Assembly (NCBI RefSeq): GCF_018491765.1
Contig: NZ_JABWCU010000003.1
Span: forward strand, 124,001 to 188,000
Reading direction: 5' to 3'
Length of the DNA stretch: 64,000 bases
From: Novosphingobium profundi
Lineage (GTDB): Bacteria; Pseudomonadota; Alphaproteobacteria; Sphingomonadales; Sphingomonadaceae
The notes beneath the pieces are model-generated. The model saw only the letters and a list, made by a program, of their open reading frames with translations, was not told where the DNA came from and searched no databases. The first letter of the stretch is position 1, and each line of letters starts with the position of its first letter. The position numbers and the translations under genes were made by a program. Of this stretch, positions 43,456 to 52,220 are shown one piece after another.

Positions 43456-46061
43456 CAGACCTTCGTACGCAACGTGACCGAGATTTGCCGCCCGGTCGCC
43501 GGGTAGTTGGACGAATCGTAAGGCGGCAAGGACAGGTCCGAGTTGCGAATTTGCGCCGGCTTCTCATTCAGAAGGTTGACGATCGTGAACAGGACCTCTG
43601 TCCGGGGGAACGTTCGGCTCTTGTCTCCTGACGTGTATTTCAGGGTTGCATCAAGCGAGGTAAACGATCCCACGCCCACTTCAGGAAGCGTTCGCGCGTC
43701 CCGGTTCCCCCCGATGTAGTTGGCAAACACGGTCGCCTCGAACGTGGCGCGCGAATACGTGATGCCGCCATTCATGCGCCAATGCGGCGGATTGAAAATG
43801 GTCCCGGCCAAAGCACTGAAAGGCAGTCCCTCGGCCACCTGGCGCCGGCTCGTAAGGTAACTGGTGTTTGCGGTCAGCTCAATCGATTGCGCGCGGCCAA
43901 GCATAAACTTGTACCGGGCTGAAAAGTCGACGCCTCGCGCGGTCTGTCGCGCCACATTGCGATCGGTGGCGTCGATAATGGCCGCGATGTTCGCCGTATC
44001 GAGGTCTGCGCCGCTGTAGTTCGACAGCCCTTGCGGCAGCCGGGCAATCTCCGCTTCGACGACCGCGGCCGAAGGCGCCCGTTGCACCAGGTCCGCGTAG
44101 AGCGGATTGTCGAGCGCGGCGCTTGTGCCCACGATCGGGACCGCAACCCGATCCTTGTAGGCCACGTCGAAGTAGCTTGCCTGCAGATGCAAGCCGGGCG
44201 CCGCGCGCGGCGTCAGCGAGAGCGTGGCCGTCCATGTCTCGGCCCGTTCCGCACGCAGCGGCGTGCCGCCGCCCGCCAGAAGCAGGACCGGCAAACCGCC
44301 CGGATTGGCCGAAAACATGGCTCCTGGAAGCAGGACGCCCTGGCGTATCTGGTTCTGCTGGTAAAGGGTTGGCGCTTTGAACGAGCGCCCCCAGCTGCCC
44401 ATTACGGCGATATCCGGCGAAAGCGCATAGCGCAGGCCGAGCTTGGGCGTCGCAACCGAGCCAACGGCCTCATAGTGTTCGAAGCGTCCCGCCGCCGTAA
44501 GGTCAAGGCGATACAGGAACGGGCGACTGTTTTCAGCTCCGAAAACGGGAACCGCAAGTTCGCCATAGGCAAACTGGACGCCGCGCCGGGTCTCGAATTG
44601 CTCGGTGACAAGTCGCGCCGATCCTGGAGGCGTGTTCGACACTTCGACGCCGAGCCCCAGCGAGCGGATGCCGCCGCCCGCCGCAAGCTTGACGTTCCCA
44701 CCGGGCAGGCGGGTGAGTACGCCCTCGAGCCCGACTTCGGCGGCGCGCAGATCGTTGTCGTAGATCAACCGGCCGGGCGCTTCGATCGAAGCCGAATAGC
44801 GCCTCGAATGAAGATCGGCCTTGCTGCCGGCAACCGTGCCGGACACATCGAGCGACCAGTCGGGGGCCAGCGCCACGGTCAGGGACGGGGAGAGGGAATA
44901 GCTGCGCACCACCGGGTTGGAGCGCAGGCCGTTCTCGGTGACCGCCTGGGTGTTCAGGAACGGGTTGTCGTATCGGGAATTGCGATGGCTGAAGGTGCCG
45001 TCCAATCTGAATTCGATCCTGTCCGCCACGCCCTGGTGCCCGGCAACGACGACACTTGTCTGGCGAATGCCGGGCACCAGGGTGGCGCCCGGGTCCATGG
45101 TAGAGGCGTAGCGGCGTTGGCCGGCATTTATGCGATCCGAAGAGCTGTAGTCGGCAGCCACCATGACGCCGCCATCCATCCAGGTCGTTCCCGTTATGCC
45201 GGAAATCTGTACCTGTCGGCCCCCGCCACCGGTCGTGGAGCCAATGCGTGCCGTAAATTCCCCTCCATCGAATTCCGGGCGCAGGATAATGTTCGCGACA
45301 CCCCCCACCGCGTCAGACCCGTAGAGCGCGGAGGCGCCATCGGCGACGATCTCGACCCGATCAACCGCGACCAGGGGAATGGCCGAAATATCCACGCCCT
45401 GCGCCAGGGCATCGTAGGCGAGACGGTGACCATTGAGCAGGGTCAGCGTGGCGTCCGGACCAAGGCCGCGAAGATTGAGCGTGGACGAGGAGCTTACGTT
45501 GTTGTTGTTGCCTTGCGCACCGCCGCCCGCGACGCTCGGGTTCTGGCCTCCGCTGAAATTCTGCGGAACGCGCTTGATGTAGCCGCCAAGATCCGAGGCG
45601 CCCTGTCTTTCGATGTCGTCGCGGCTGCTGACCGTGGTCGGCGACGTCGCCGGGGCCCCTTTGATGCGCGATCCGGTTACGACGATGCTGTCGCGATCCG
45701 CCGGACGTCCCGTCAGAATGTCCGGCGTCTCCGATCGCCCCCGAATGATGATCACCGCCTTTCGGAACTGCGCGACGAGGCCCGTGCCCTTCAACAACGC
45801 CCGAACCGCTTCATCCGCGGTGTAGGTCCCATGTAGCGGCGGGGCACTGCGGCCTTGGACGGCCTCGGAGGTGAAGATGATCTCCTTGCCCGATTGCCGG
45901 CTCACCGCCTTGAGCGCTTCGCCCAGGTCTCCCGCTTCGATCCGATAGACCTCGCGGGGCAGGTCCTGCCCGCAGGCGGGCGCGACCGACACCACCATGC
46001 CGATCACGGCTCCAGCCAGAAGTGCGCAGCGAAACCGATATCGAGACTGCATTTGGATCAC
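43452..46061 (-). CDS. TonB-dependent receptor with signalling (STN) domain
   Basis: An 869-residue outer-membrane receptor. A signal peptide is followed by the secretin/TonB short N-terminal signalling domain (YRIEAGDLGEALKAVSRQSGKEIIFTSEAVQGRSAPPLHGTYTADEAVRALLKGTGL, residues ~40-95), a TonB box near DSIVVTGSRI, the plug (SSSTLNLRGLGPDATLTLLNGHRLAYD, residues ~130-250), and a 22-strand-type barrel ending in W. The STN domain talks to a FecR-type anti-sigma, and the fecR/fecI genes lie directly upstream. It probably imports the lasso peptide, or a lasso-metal/lasso-nutrient complex. Confidence 0.95.
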   Translation of the reverse strand: MIQMQSRYRFRCALLAGAVIGMVVSVAPACGQDLPREVYRIEAGDLGEALKAVSRQSGKEIIFTSEAVQGRSAPPLHGTYTADEAVRALLKGTGLVAQFRKAVIIIRGRSETPDILTGRPADRDSIVVTGSRIKGAPATSPTTVSSRDDIERQGASDLGGYIKRVPQNFSGGQNPSVAGGGAQGNNNNVSSSSTLNLRGLGPDATLTLLNGHRLAYDALAQGVDISAIPLVAVDRVEIVADGASALYGSDAVGGVANIILRPEFDGGEFTARIGSTTGGGGRQVQISGITGTTWMDGGVMVAADYSSSDRINAGQRRYASTMDPGATLVPGIRQTSVVVAGHQGVADRIEFRLDGTFSHRNSRYDNPFLNTQAVTENGLRSNPVVRSYSLSPSLTVALAPDWSLDVSGTVAGSKADLHSRRYSASIEAPGRLIYDNDLRAAEVGLEGVLTRLPGGNVKLAAGGGIRSLGLGVEVSNTPPGSARLVTEQFETRRGVQFAYGELAVPVFGAENSRPFLYRLDLTAAGRFEHYEAVGSVATPKLGLRYALSPDIAVMGSWGRSFKAPTLYQQNQIRQGVLLPGAMFSANPGGLPVLLLAGGGTPLRAERAETWTATLSLTPRAAPGLHLQASYFDVAYKDRVAVPIVGTSAALDNPLYADLVQRAPSAAVVEAEIARLPQGLSNYSGADLDTANIAAIIDATDRNVARQTARGVDFSARYKFMLGRAQSIELTANTSYLTSRRQVAEGLPFSALAGTIFNPPHWRMNGGITYSRATFEATVFANYIGGNRDARTLPEVGVGSFTSLDATLKYTSGDKSRTFPRTEVLFTIVNLLNEKPAQIRNSDLSLPPYDSSNYPATGRQISVTLRTKVW

Positions 46062-46160
46062 GATTGCCCCCTTGAGATATCCCCCACGATTTCACGGGGA
46101 TTTTCAAGGAGCATCGCAGCTCAAGTGCAATCTACGGGGCCACAGCGAAAAAAAAGTGAT

Positions 46161-47228
46161 CTAATGCTTGCGAAGCGTGATTTCGCCGGTGCTCGTCCGG
46201 TCGATGGCGAGGTCGAACAAGGTTGCGAGGCGGTCGGCGACTTGTTCGGGATCGTCCACCCGGAACCGGCCGCTGACGCGCAGCGCACCAATGGCCGGAT
46301 CGGCAATCCGTATCGCGGTCTTGGAACCGCGATTGGCCTCGGCGATGATCGCCGACAAAGGCGTTCGCTCGAATTCCCGGATGAGGGGTTTTCCCGATCC
46401 GGGGCCGGTCTCGCCTAGCGGTTCGACGCCCAGGGGGATCGCCCGCCCGCCTGATGGCAGCGCTGCAAAGCTGAAAACCTCGCCCGGTTCGAGCCGCGCG
46501 ACGGCGGCCATGGCCTGGCCGCGGGCGCTCACGTCGGGCCGTTCGACATCGACCACTCCGCGCAGCAGGTGCACCGTGACCCGTTCGTCACCGCCCAGGA
46601 CGACGTCGAACACGGTGCCGCGCGCAGTGACGCTGCCACCACCGGCATGGACGGTGAAGGGGCGGGCTTCGTGCGCAACCTCGAACCGTGCGCGCCCTTT
46701 AAGGAGCTCCAAATCCCGCTTCGCAGCACCGAAATGGACGGCAAGCTCGCTGCCCCCCTCAAGCTCGACCGAGGACCCGTCGCGCAGACGAACGCTCCGT
46801 CGCACGCCTTCAGGGGCGATATACCGGGTCTGTTCGCCAGGCTCGCGGCTTTGCGTGCGGGCGATCTGTTGCGCTTCGCTCGCACCGGGATGCCCCCGGG
46901 TATTCGCAAACCACGCCCCCCCGACACCCAGCATCAAGACGAGCCCCGCCGCGATCGCGCTCCATCGCCAACGGCGAAGCGGCGGCTCGTTGTCGTTCGC
47001 CAGGCCCTTTTCGCCGCCCCTCTCCGAAGCGAGGAAACGTCCCAGCGCGAAAATTTCACCAGCACGTTCGTAGGCGTCGCGGTGTGAGGCGCCGAGCGTG
47101 AGCCAATGTTCGAATTGGGCGCGATGGTCTTCCGCTTCCGGGCCCCGCATGCGGGCGAACCACAGCGAAGCCTCGCGCATCAATTGATCCATTCGGGGCA
47201 GGCCTTCGGGCAATTCCTTCTCAGCCAT
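46161..47228 (-). CDS. FecR-family anti-sigma factor
   Basis: A protein of about 355 residues from ATG 47228, overlapping the sigma gene by eight bases. A cytoplasmic DUF4880-type sigma-binding domain (QLMREASLWFARMRGPEAEDHRAQFEHWL) is followed by a membrane helix (WSAIAAGLVLMLGVGGAWFA) and the periplasmic FecR domain (RSVRLRDGSSVELEGGSELAVHF, and VSGRFRVDDPEQVADRLATLF in an STN-like C-terminal part). It would relay the receptor signal to the sigma factor. Confidence 0.94.
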   Translation of the reverse strand: MAEKELPEGLPRMDQLMREASLWFARMRGPEAEDHRAQFEHWLTLGASHRDAYERAGEIFALGRFLASERGGEKGLANDNEPPLRRWRWSAIAAGLVLMLGVGGAWFANTRGHPGASEAQQIARTQSREPGEQTRYIAPEGVRRSVRLRDGSSVELEGGSELAVHFGAAKRDLELLKGRARFEVAHEARPFTVHAGGGSVTARGTVFDVVLGGDERVTVHLLRGVVDVERPDVSARGQAMAAVARLEPGEVFSFAALPSGGRAIPLGVEPLGETGPGSGKPLIREFERTPLSAIIAEANRGSKTAIRIADPAIGALRVSGRFRVDDPEQVADRLATLFDLAIDRTSTGEITLRKH

Positions 47229-47769
47229 TGGCTTTCCTAATGCTCTTGCCGATGCGCACGATGGCTTCCGCCACATGCCATTCCACAGTTCGGATACTGA
47301 TGTTCAGCTGGTCTGCGATTTGTCTGTACCCGAGTTCGTCAGCACGATGTAACAGGTATACCTCTTTGGTTCGGGGCGGAAGTCCATCGACAGCGAGGCG
47401 ATATTGCTCCCGCATGTCGTTGAGCTCCGCTGCGGCATCGGGGCCAGCCACGTCCTGGGTCGTCGCACTCGCCAGCGGGTCGATCGATTGGGTCTTGACC
47501 CAGGCCCGCACACGGTCGGCCAGGAGATGGCGGACAATGCCGTGAAGATAAGCCCCCGGATTGGTCCAGGCGAAGCTCGAGCGCGATGCCGCAAGCCTTG
47601 TAAAGGCCTCCTGCACCAGATCTTCGCGATCGTCTTCAAGCCATATTCGCCGGCGGAGAAAGGATCGCAGCTTTGGGGCTTCGCGGCGATACAAGGCTTC
47701 AAGCTTAACGGTGTCGCACACGGCGGGCGCCTTCGTGGCGCCGCCTTCGCTTTCTTGCGCCCGATACAC
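47221..47769 (-). CDS. ECF sigma factor, FecI-like
   Basis: An extracytoplasmic-function sigma factor of about 182 residues from GTG 47769. ATG 47877 and GTG 47721 are other possible starts. Region 2 is ALYRREAPKLRSFLRRRIWLEDDREDLVQEAFTRLAASR, and region 4 ends with LGYRQIADQLNISIRTVEWHVAEAIVRI. It would transcribe the receptor and isopeptidase genes when FecR is triggered by the TonB receptor, closing an import-and-linearise loop for the lasso peptide. The order sigma, anti-sigma, receptor, isopeptidase is one operon. Confidence 0.9.
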   Translation of the reverse strand: MYRAQESEGGATKAPAVCDTVKLEALYRREAPKLRSFLRRRIWLEDDREDLVQEAFTRLAASRSSFAWTNPGAYLHGIVRHLLADRVRAWVKTQSIDPLASATTQDVAGPDAAAELNDMREQYRLAVDGLPPRTKEVYLLHRADELGYRQIADQLNISIRTVEWHVAEAIVRIGKSIRKANG

Positions 47770-48052
47770 CGGATCAGCCCGACAACGCGTGAACGGCGGG
47801 CGCGCAGACCCCGGGACGAACGTGAAGGGAACACAGCATGACAGGACCACCCAAGGGCGGCGGGCAATAGAGTCCAATGCCTGCGCTCAACCGTCGTGGA
47901 TGAGCCCGTTATCATGCCTGGAAGGATTATCCTGCAGCCGGATACCAGCCAAATTCCTAACTGCGCTGCTAGTCTGCATGTAAATGCGCGGCGTGGCAAC
48001 CCGGGCGCGAATTTTCGGCCCGCTAGGTGGTCGCGTGAACACCCTGACATAT

Positions 48053-48442
48053 CTACCGCTGCGTCTTTGCCGCAACGTCCGCTGCCAGTTCGACCAGGTG
48101 ATCGAAGAAGTGATCCAGCAATTTTTCCGTTTCCCCCCTCAATTCAACGATGATCCGGCGGCCATCGTCCGGGTCGCGGCGCAAGTCCACAAAGCCCCGC
48201 TCGGCGAGACGGTGAACGATCCGCTGCGTGTTGCGCTCCGATCCGCTCGACACCCCGGTAAGCGAGGTGAGCGAGCGGGGCTGAACGCTTTTCGTGGTAT
48301 AGAGGTCGAGGAGAATCTCGAAGGCAGGGATCGTAAAGAGCTCCTTGCCGAACTCGTCGGCGCGCAGGCGCTGGACCTGTTCGGTAAATCCGATCATCCT
48401 GCGCCGATTGACAGCGCTTGTCAGGCGCCGACCCTCGATCAT
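48053..48442 (-). CDS. MarR-family winged-helix regulator
   Basis: A 129-residue protein from ATG 48442 (MIEGRRLTSAV). The winged helix is visible in FTIPAFEILLDLYTTKSVQPRSLTSLTGVSSGSERNTQRIVHRLAERGFVDLRRDPDDGRRIIVEL, with the MarR wing (RDPDDGRR). The start overlaps the stop of a 24-codon open frame, implying translational coupling; a longer frame to 48562 is possible. It lies in front of the fecI gene in the same direction, but a gap of 280 bases suggests separate expression. Confidence 0.83.
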   Translation of the reverse strand: MIEGRRLTSAVNRRRMIGFTEQVQRLRADEFGKELFTIPAFEILLDLYTTKSVQPRSLTSLTGVSSGSERNTQRIVHRLAERGFVDLRRDPDDGRRIIVELRGETEKLLDHFFDHLVELAADVAAKTQR

Positions 48443-48513
48443 CGCACGCCCTCCACTGCAGGCACCGCAGGCAGGGGCCGGAGGCGGGGAAGCAAACGGA
48501 GGCGTGTGGACAT
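48439..48513 (-). CDS. Possible 24-codon leader ORF coupled to marR
   Basis: ATG 48513 is preceded by AAGGAG at seven bases, better than any site before the MarR start. The frame encodes 24 residues rich in Arg, Leu and Pro (MSTRLRLLPRLRPLPAVPAV, then EGVR) and stops in TGA sharing bases with the MarR ATG. It may be a regulatory leader peptide or simply a ribosome-loading frame. It has no known homologue in my memory. Confidence 0.4.
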   Translation of the reverse strand: MSTRLRLLPRLRPLPAVPAVEGVR

Positions 48514-48560
48514 GGGCAGCTCCTTTCATCGGACGCAGTAAACCCGATGTGGGGCATGGC

Positions 48561-48572
48561 ATCTTGTAAGAT
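48561..48572. promoter_or_regulatory. Palindrome upstream of marR, candidate operator
   Basis: ATCTT-GT-AAGAT is a perfect inverted repeat flanked by GCAT and ATGC at slightly unequal distances (48554-48577). It lies 48 bases upstream of the leader ORF start and between divergent genes, where a MarR dimer would bind to control its own gene. Only sequence symmetry supports it. Confidence 0.4.
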
Positions 48573-48925
48573 CATGCGTCTAAATGTTCGTCTCCCGATC
48601 ATCGCATCTGCCCCATCGCGCGATGAGGCGGCGTTCACACCCGACGCCATCCGTGACACACCGCGTTGTGGTCCTTGTCCGAAATCGGACGCGTTGCGAG
48701 CTCTGCGTGTCCATCCGGAGTGCGTGCAACAGCCGGCGGCGCTTCCGACGGTCAGACCCGCGAAGCACGCCGCCGGACCGGAGAGGAGGGGGGGCGCTTC
48801 GATGATCCCTGGATCGCCCCGTTTAACCCCGACGCAGATCCTGCCCGTTCCCTTGCGCATCGCGTCTCCTTGAGAGCGGCGCTCGACACCGGAGGCGCCG
48901 CGTCAATTCCGGAAGGACCCCTGTG
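48573..48925. other. Divergent intergenic region, marR/toprim
   Basis: 350 bases without a recognised gene between the divergent MarR and Toprim genes. It must hold promoters for both, but I could not pick a clear -35/-10 pair. Frames on both strands are short and lack known domains. Confidence 0.4.
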
Positions 48926-49870
48926 ATGACGCGCAAGGTTGGAAACCTGAACTCGAACGCGCAGCTCGAAGCGATCGGTTCCGACATCGTCCGCCGCCTC
49001 GGCGGTGTCTGGAAGCCGGGCGGGGCCATGTGCCATTGTCCGGCTCATTGCGACCGTACCCCGAGCCTCTCGGTCCGGGTCGGCGACACCGCTTTGTTGT
49101 TCAAGTGCTTTGCCGGATGCGACACCCACGAGGTCATCCGGCATATCGTGCGGCTTGAAGAAAGGGCCCTTGCGCACTTCGAGCAACCGCGACCGGACGG
49201 CGTGCATTCGCCTTCGCATCTTGTCCGGCACCAGCTTGCCCAGCGCCTATGGGACGAGGCACGTCCATTGGCCGGAACGCCCGGGGAGGTCTATTTGCGA
49301 CGTCGACGTATCGCACTCCTGCCCGGTTCGTTGCGGTTCCATTCGAAGGTTCCGCTTGGCTCAGGCCAAGCAACCGATTTTCGGCCGGCCCTGATCGGGG
49401 CTCTGCACGATGCCCGTTTTCACGAGGAGGGGCGTTTCACGGCGATCCAGCGGACCTTCTTTGCGCGTCATGACGCGCGCCGGGCACCAGATCTCCCCGA
49501 TCCGCGCATGATGCTGGGGCGTCCAGGCAGAGCCGCCGTCTTGCTTGCCCCCGCAGAGGGTATTCTGGGACTTGCCGAAGGTATCGAGACCGCGCTCTCG
49601 GCCATGATCCTGTTTGGCATGCCGGTGTGGGCGACGCTTGGAGCAGAGCGTTTTCACCAGATCGGCATCCCGTCGCGGATACGGCACATCACCCTCTTTC
49701 CCGACAACGATAGGGCTGGAGAAATGGCGGTGGCCCGCGCCCTCGTCGCGTACGCCGATCCGGGCCGGGTCATTGCCATCAAGTTCCCGCCAGCCCGCTT
49801 CAAGGACTGGAACGACGTGTTGCGGGCAGGAGGGAAGGGGGTGGGGAAGGGGTGGCGGCAAATGGCCTGA
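48926..49870 (+). CDS. Toprim-domain plasmid primase-like protein
   Basis: A 314-residue protein from ATG 48926 (GGAAGGA upstream; GTG 48923 in frame). It has an N-terminal zinc-ribbon-like part (MCHCPAHCDRTPSLSVRVGDTALLFKCFAGCD, as in DnaG-type primases), a DUF7146-like middle (YLRRRRIALLPGSLRFH) and a C-terminal Toprim domain (GLAEGIETALSAMILFGMPVWATLGAERF, then LFPDNDRAGEMA with the DxD metal site, and KDWNDVLRA). It would prime DNA synthesis or process DNA for plasmid replication or transfer. It is followed 33 bases later by parB, so they are probably co-transcribed. Confidence 0.9.
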   Translation: MTRKVGNLNSNAQLEAIGSDIVRRLGGVWKPGGAMCHCPAHCDRTPSLSVRVGDTALLFKCFAGCDTHEVIRHIVRLEERALAHFEQPRPDGVHSPSHLVRHQLAQRLWDEARPLAGTPGEVYLRRRRIALLPGSLRFHSKVPLGSGQATDFRPALIGALHDARFHEEGRFTAIQRTFFARHDARRAPDLPDPRMMLGRPGRAAVLLAPAEGILGLAEGIETALSAMILFGMPVWATLGAERFHQIGIPSRIRHITLFPDNDRAGEMAVARALVAYADPGRVIAIKFPPARFKDWNDVLRAGGKGVGKGWRQMA

Positions 49871-49903
49871 CGGTCAGGCTGTCCCCGCCAGGAGTATACC
49901 CAC

Positions 49904-51889
49904 ATGAGCCAACTTCCCATCCTCGTCGCCGCCACGAACCTGACAAAGTCGCCCAGCAATGTGCGCACCGTTGGTGACCCGGTCGCCGACGCGCAGCTCG
50001 AGGCGAACATCGCGGCAAAGGGCGTTCGTCAAAATCTCATCGGTGTGCCCATCGCGCGCAAGAAGGGCCACTACCGTGTCATCGCCGGCGGGCGACGGCT
50101 CGATGCTGTCCATCGCCTTATCGAAAAGGGGCATTTCGCGCCCGATTACCAGATCCCCGTCCTGGTGCTCGGCAACGCCAGGGATGCCATCGAAACGAGC
50201 CTCGAGGAGAATTTCTTCTCCCTTACGATGAATCCGGCCGACACCTGCCGGGCTTTTCAGGATATAATCGAGAACGAGGGCAAGACGGCCGAAGACGTTG
50301 CCAAACGCTTTGGCCTCTCCGAGCGCTTCGTGCGCAGCCGACTTCGGCTCGCCGATCTCGCCGATCCCGTCTTCGAAGCTCTTCGCAACGGCGAGATCAC
50401 GCTCAACGTGGCCATCGCTTACGCCAGCACCAGCGACCGAACGCGGCAGGCGGAGGTCTTCGAACTCCTCAACGACGGATACTACCGATCCAACGTCAAC
50501 GAGATCAAGCGTCAGCTGGTCGAGGAAACCTATCTCGGCAGCGACCCCAAGGCACTCCTTGTCGGGCGCGATGCCTATGTCGAAGCCGGTGGGCGGGTCG
50601 ACCTCGACCTGTTTACCGATGCGACGACCGAGCGCTGGATCGACGGTGATCTTCTCAGCCGTCTCGTCGCCGAGAAGCTTGCAAAGGCCGCCCAGGCGCT
50701 GCGCGAACGCGAAGGGCTAGGCGAGGTGCGGGTCAGTCCCTCGACCCATGTTTCCTACAACGACACCTGGGATCTGCGCCCGCTCAAGCTCGACAGCCCC
50801 GAACGCACCGCCGAGCAGCAGGCGCGCCTTGCGCAACTCGAGGCGGAAATCGAGGCCGCCAACGAGGCCTGGGAGGAGGCCGACGAGGATGGCCAGGTCG
50901 AGCACGCCGAGCGCCTCGAGCGGCTCGAGGCGGAATACCGTTCGATCGAAGCACCGGCACCTGTCTTGACCGACGAACAGAAAGCTGGGGCTCTTGCCTA
51001 TCTCGTCATCGGTCCCGATGGGCAACCTCGTCTTCACGAGCAATTCTATACCCTGCCGCTCGATCCTGACGGCGAAGCAGGTGATGGCGTCGCAGAGAAC
51101 GACGAGGAAGAAATTCGCGCAAGCGCGCAAGTTCCAGACAAGGCCCCCTACACCCAGCGCCTGGCCCAGGAACTGGCCGAGATGAAGAGCGAATTGCTGC
51201 GCGTTCACATCGCCCGTGATCCGCGTTTTGCCCTCGAGCTTGGTGCCTTCTGGATGGTCGACAAGGCGACGCGGCTCTATGGCAGCGAGGATCTTGCCAG
51301 CGAACTGCGGGCGGACACGTTCTCCGGCGCGCTAACAGGTTTCCACAGCGGCACTCGCGCCGCCCACGAGTGGGACAAGATCGATCAGTCACTCGATCGG
51401 ACCTGGACCGATGCCGGCGATGCCTGCCAGCGATACGACGCCTTCTGCGCTCTTGCGGACGAGGCCCGCGCCGCCTGGCTCGCCTGGGCAATCGCGCGGA
51501 CATTGCATGCCGTGACCGCTGGTCGAAAAGGCGAGGTATTCATCAATCATCTGGGGGCCAAGCTCGATATTGACGTGGCCGCCTGGTGGCGCCCCACCGC
51601 GACCAACTACTTCGATCGCCTGAGCAGCAAGGCCGCGATTTTGGCCCATCTTGAGGAAATCGGCGGCCAGGAGCTCGCCAGTCGCTACGGCGCCTCCAGA
51701 AAGCATGAGCTGGCAACTTCCGCTGAAAGGCTGTTTGCCGGAGAAGTGCCCATCGAACCGGAAGCGCGCAATGCCGCGCTTGTCTGGGTTCCCGATGTCA
51801 TGCGCTATGGCCGGCGCACAGACCTGAGCGAGGAGGCGCCTGGCGAAGGCGAAGCGGCCTGCAGCGACGATTTGCCGCAGGCGGCCTGA
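49904..51889 (+). CDS. parB: Large ParB/RepB-family protein
   Basis: A 661-residue protein, about twice the size of chromosomal ParB. Residues 10-110 form the ParB N-terminal domain (SNVRTVGDPVADAQLEANIAAKGVRQNLIGVPI, IAGGRRLDAVHRLIEKG with the arginine patch, and ETSLEENFF), followed by a KorB-like helix-turn-helix (TAEDVAKRFGLSERFVRSRLRLADL). The rest is a helical acidic coiled-coil segment (ARLAQLEAEIEAANEAWEEADEDG, residues ~300-350) and a plasmid-specific C-terminal domain. No parA is in the window, so it may be a CTPase-type nuclease-like or regulatory ParB and not a partition partner. Confidence 0.92.
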   Translation: MSQLPILVAATNLTKSPSNVRTVGDPVADAQLEANIAAKGVRQNLIGVPIARKKGHYRVIAGGRRLDAVHRLIEKGHFAPDYQIPVLVLGNARDAIETSLEENFFSLTMNPADTCRAFQDIIENEGKTAEDVAKRFGLSERFVRSRLRLADLADPVFEALRNGEITLNVAIAYASTSDRTRQAEVFELLNDGYYRSNVNEIKRQLVEETYLGSDPKALLVGRDAYVEAGGRVDLDLFTDATTERWIDGDLLSRLVAEKLAKAAQALREREGLGEVRVSPSTHVSYNDTWDLRPLKLDSPERTAEQQARLAQLEAEIEAANEAWEEADEDGQVEHAERLERLEAEYRSIEAPAPVLTDEQKAGALAYLVIGPDGQPRLHEQFYTLPLDPDGEAGDGVAENDEEEIRASAQVPDKAPYTQRLAQELAEMKSELLRVHIARDPRFALELGAFWMVDKATRLYGSEDLASELRADTFSGALTGFHSGTRAAHEWDKIDQSLDRTWTDAGDACQRYDAFCALADEARAAWLAWAIARTLHAVTAGRKGEVFINHLGAKLDIDVAAWWRPTATNYFDRLSSKAAILAHLEEIGGQELASRYGASRKHELATSAERLFAGEVPIEPEARNAALVWVPDVMRYGRRTDLSEEAPGEGEAACSDDLPQAA

Positions 51890-51895
51890 CAACCC

Positions 51896-51926
51896 GCGGG
51901 ACTGTGGTCATAAGCCGCAGTCCCGC
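51896..51926. terminator. Hairpin after parB, possible terminator
   Basis: GCGGGACTG and CAGTCCCGC form a 9-base perfect stem with a 13-base loop starting six bases after the parB stop. There is no clear T-run after it, so it may be an intrinsic terminator of weak type, or an mRNA-protecting structure. Confidence 0.45.
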
Positions 51927-52220
51927 ACCTCCGCCAGGTGCGGCGAGCGCAGCGTTCGGAGCCGATCTGACGGCAGGCAAGGAGCCGACTTGTCCCCACG
52001 GCGCAATGCGGTGAGAGGAATAAAATTCCGTCTCCGTGGCGGCGCGCGCCTGTCGGCCGTTCAGCTCAGTACAGCGCACCGTCCGGCAAGATCATTTCCG
52101 ATCCGGGGATTGCACGTCACTGGAAACGAAACGAGCTCACAGGAATATCACTCAGTACCTGGGCCTGTGGGGTTTCATCATGAGGTGTGCCGGTCCGCAC
52201 AGTGCACCGGAAAGCACCGA
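51927..52220. other. Short gap between convergent parB and mucR
   Basis: About 300 bases without a recognised gene between the ends of the convergent parB and mucR genes. I see no further clear repeat or RNA gene. Confidence 0.4.

Noticed and set aside
44031..45836. 601-codon plus-strand frame across the TonB receptor
   Set aside because: Antisense shadow of a receptor whose signal, plug and barrel motifs are clear.
46079..46101. ATCCCC/GGGGAT inverted repeat before the TonB receptor as an operator
   Set aside because: Only six bases per arm with an 11-base spacer; too weak to call in GC-rich DNA.
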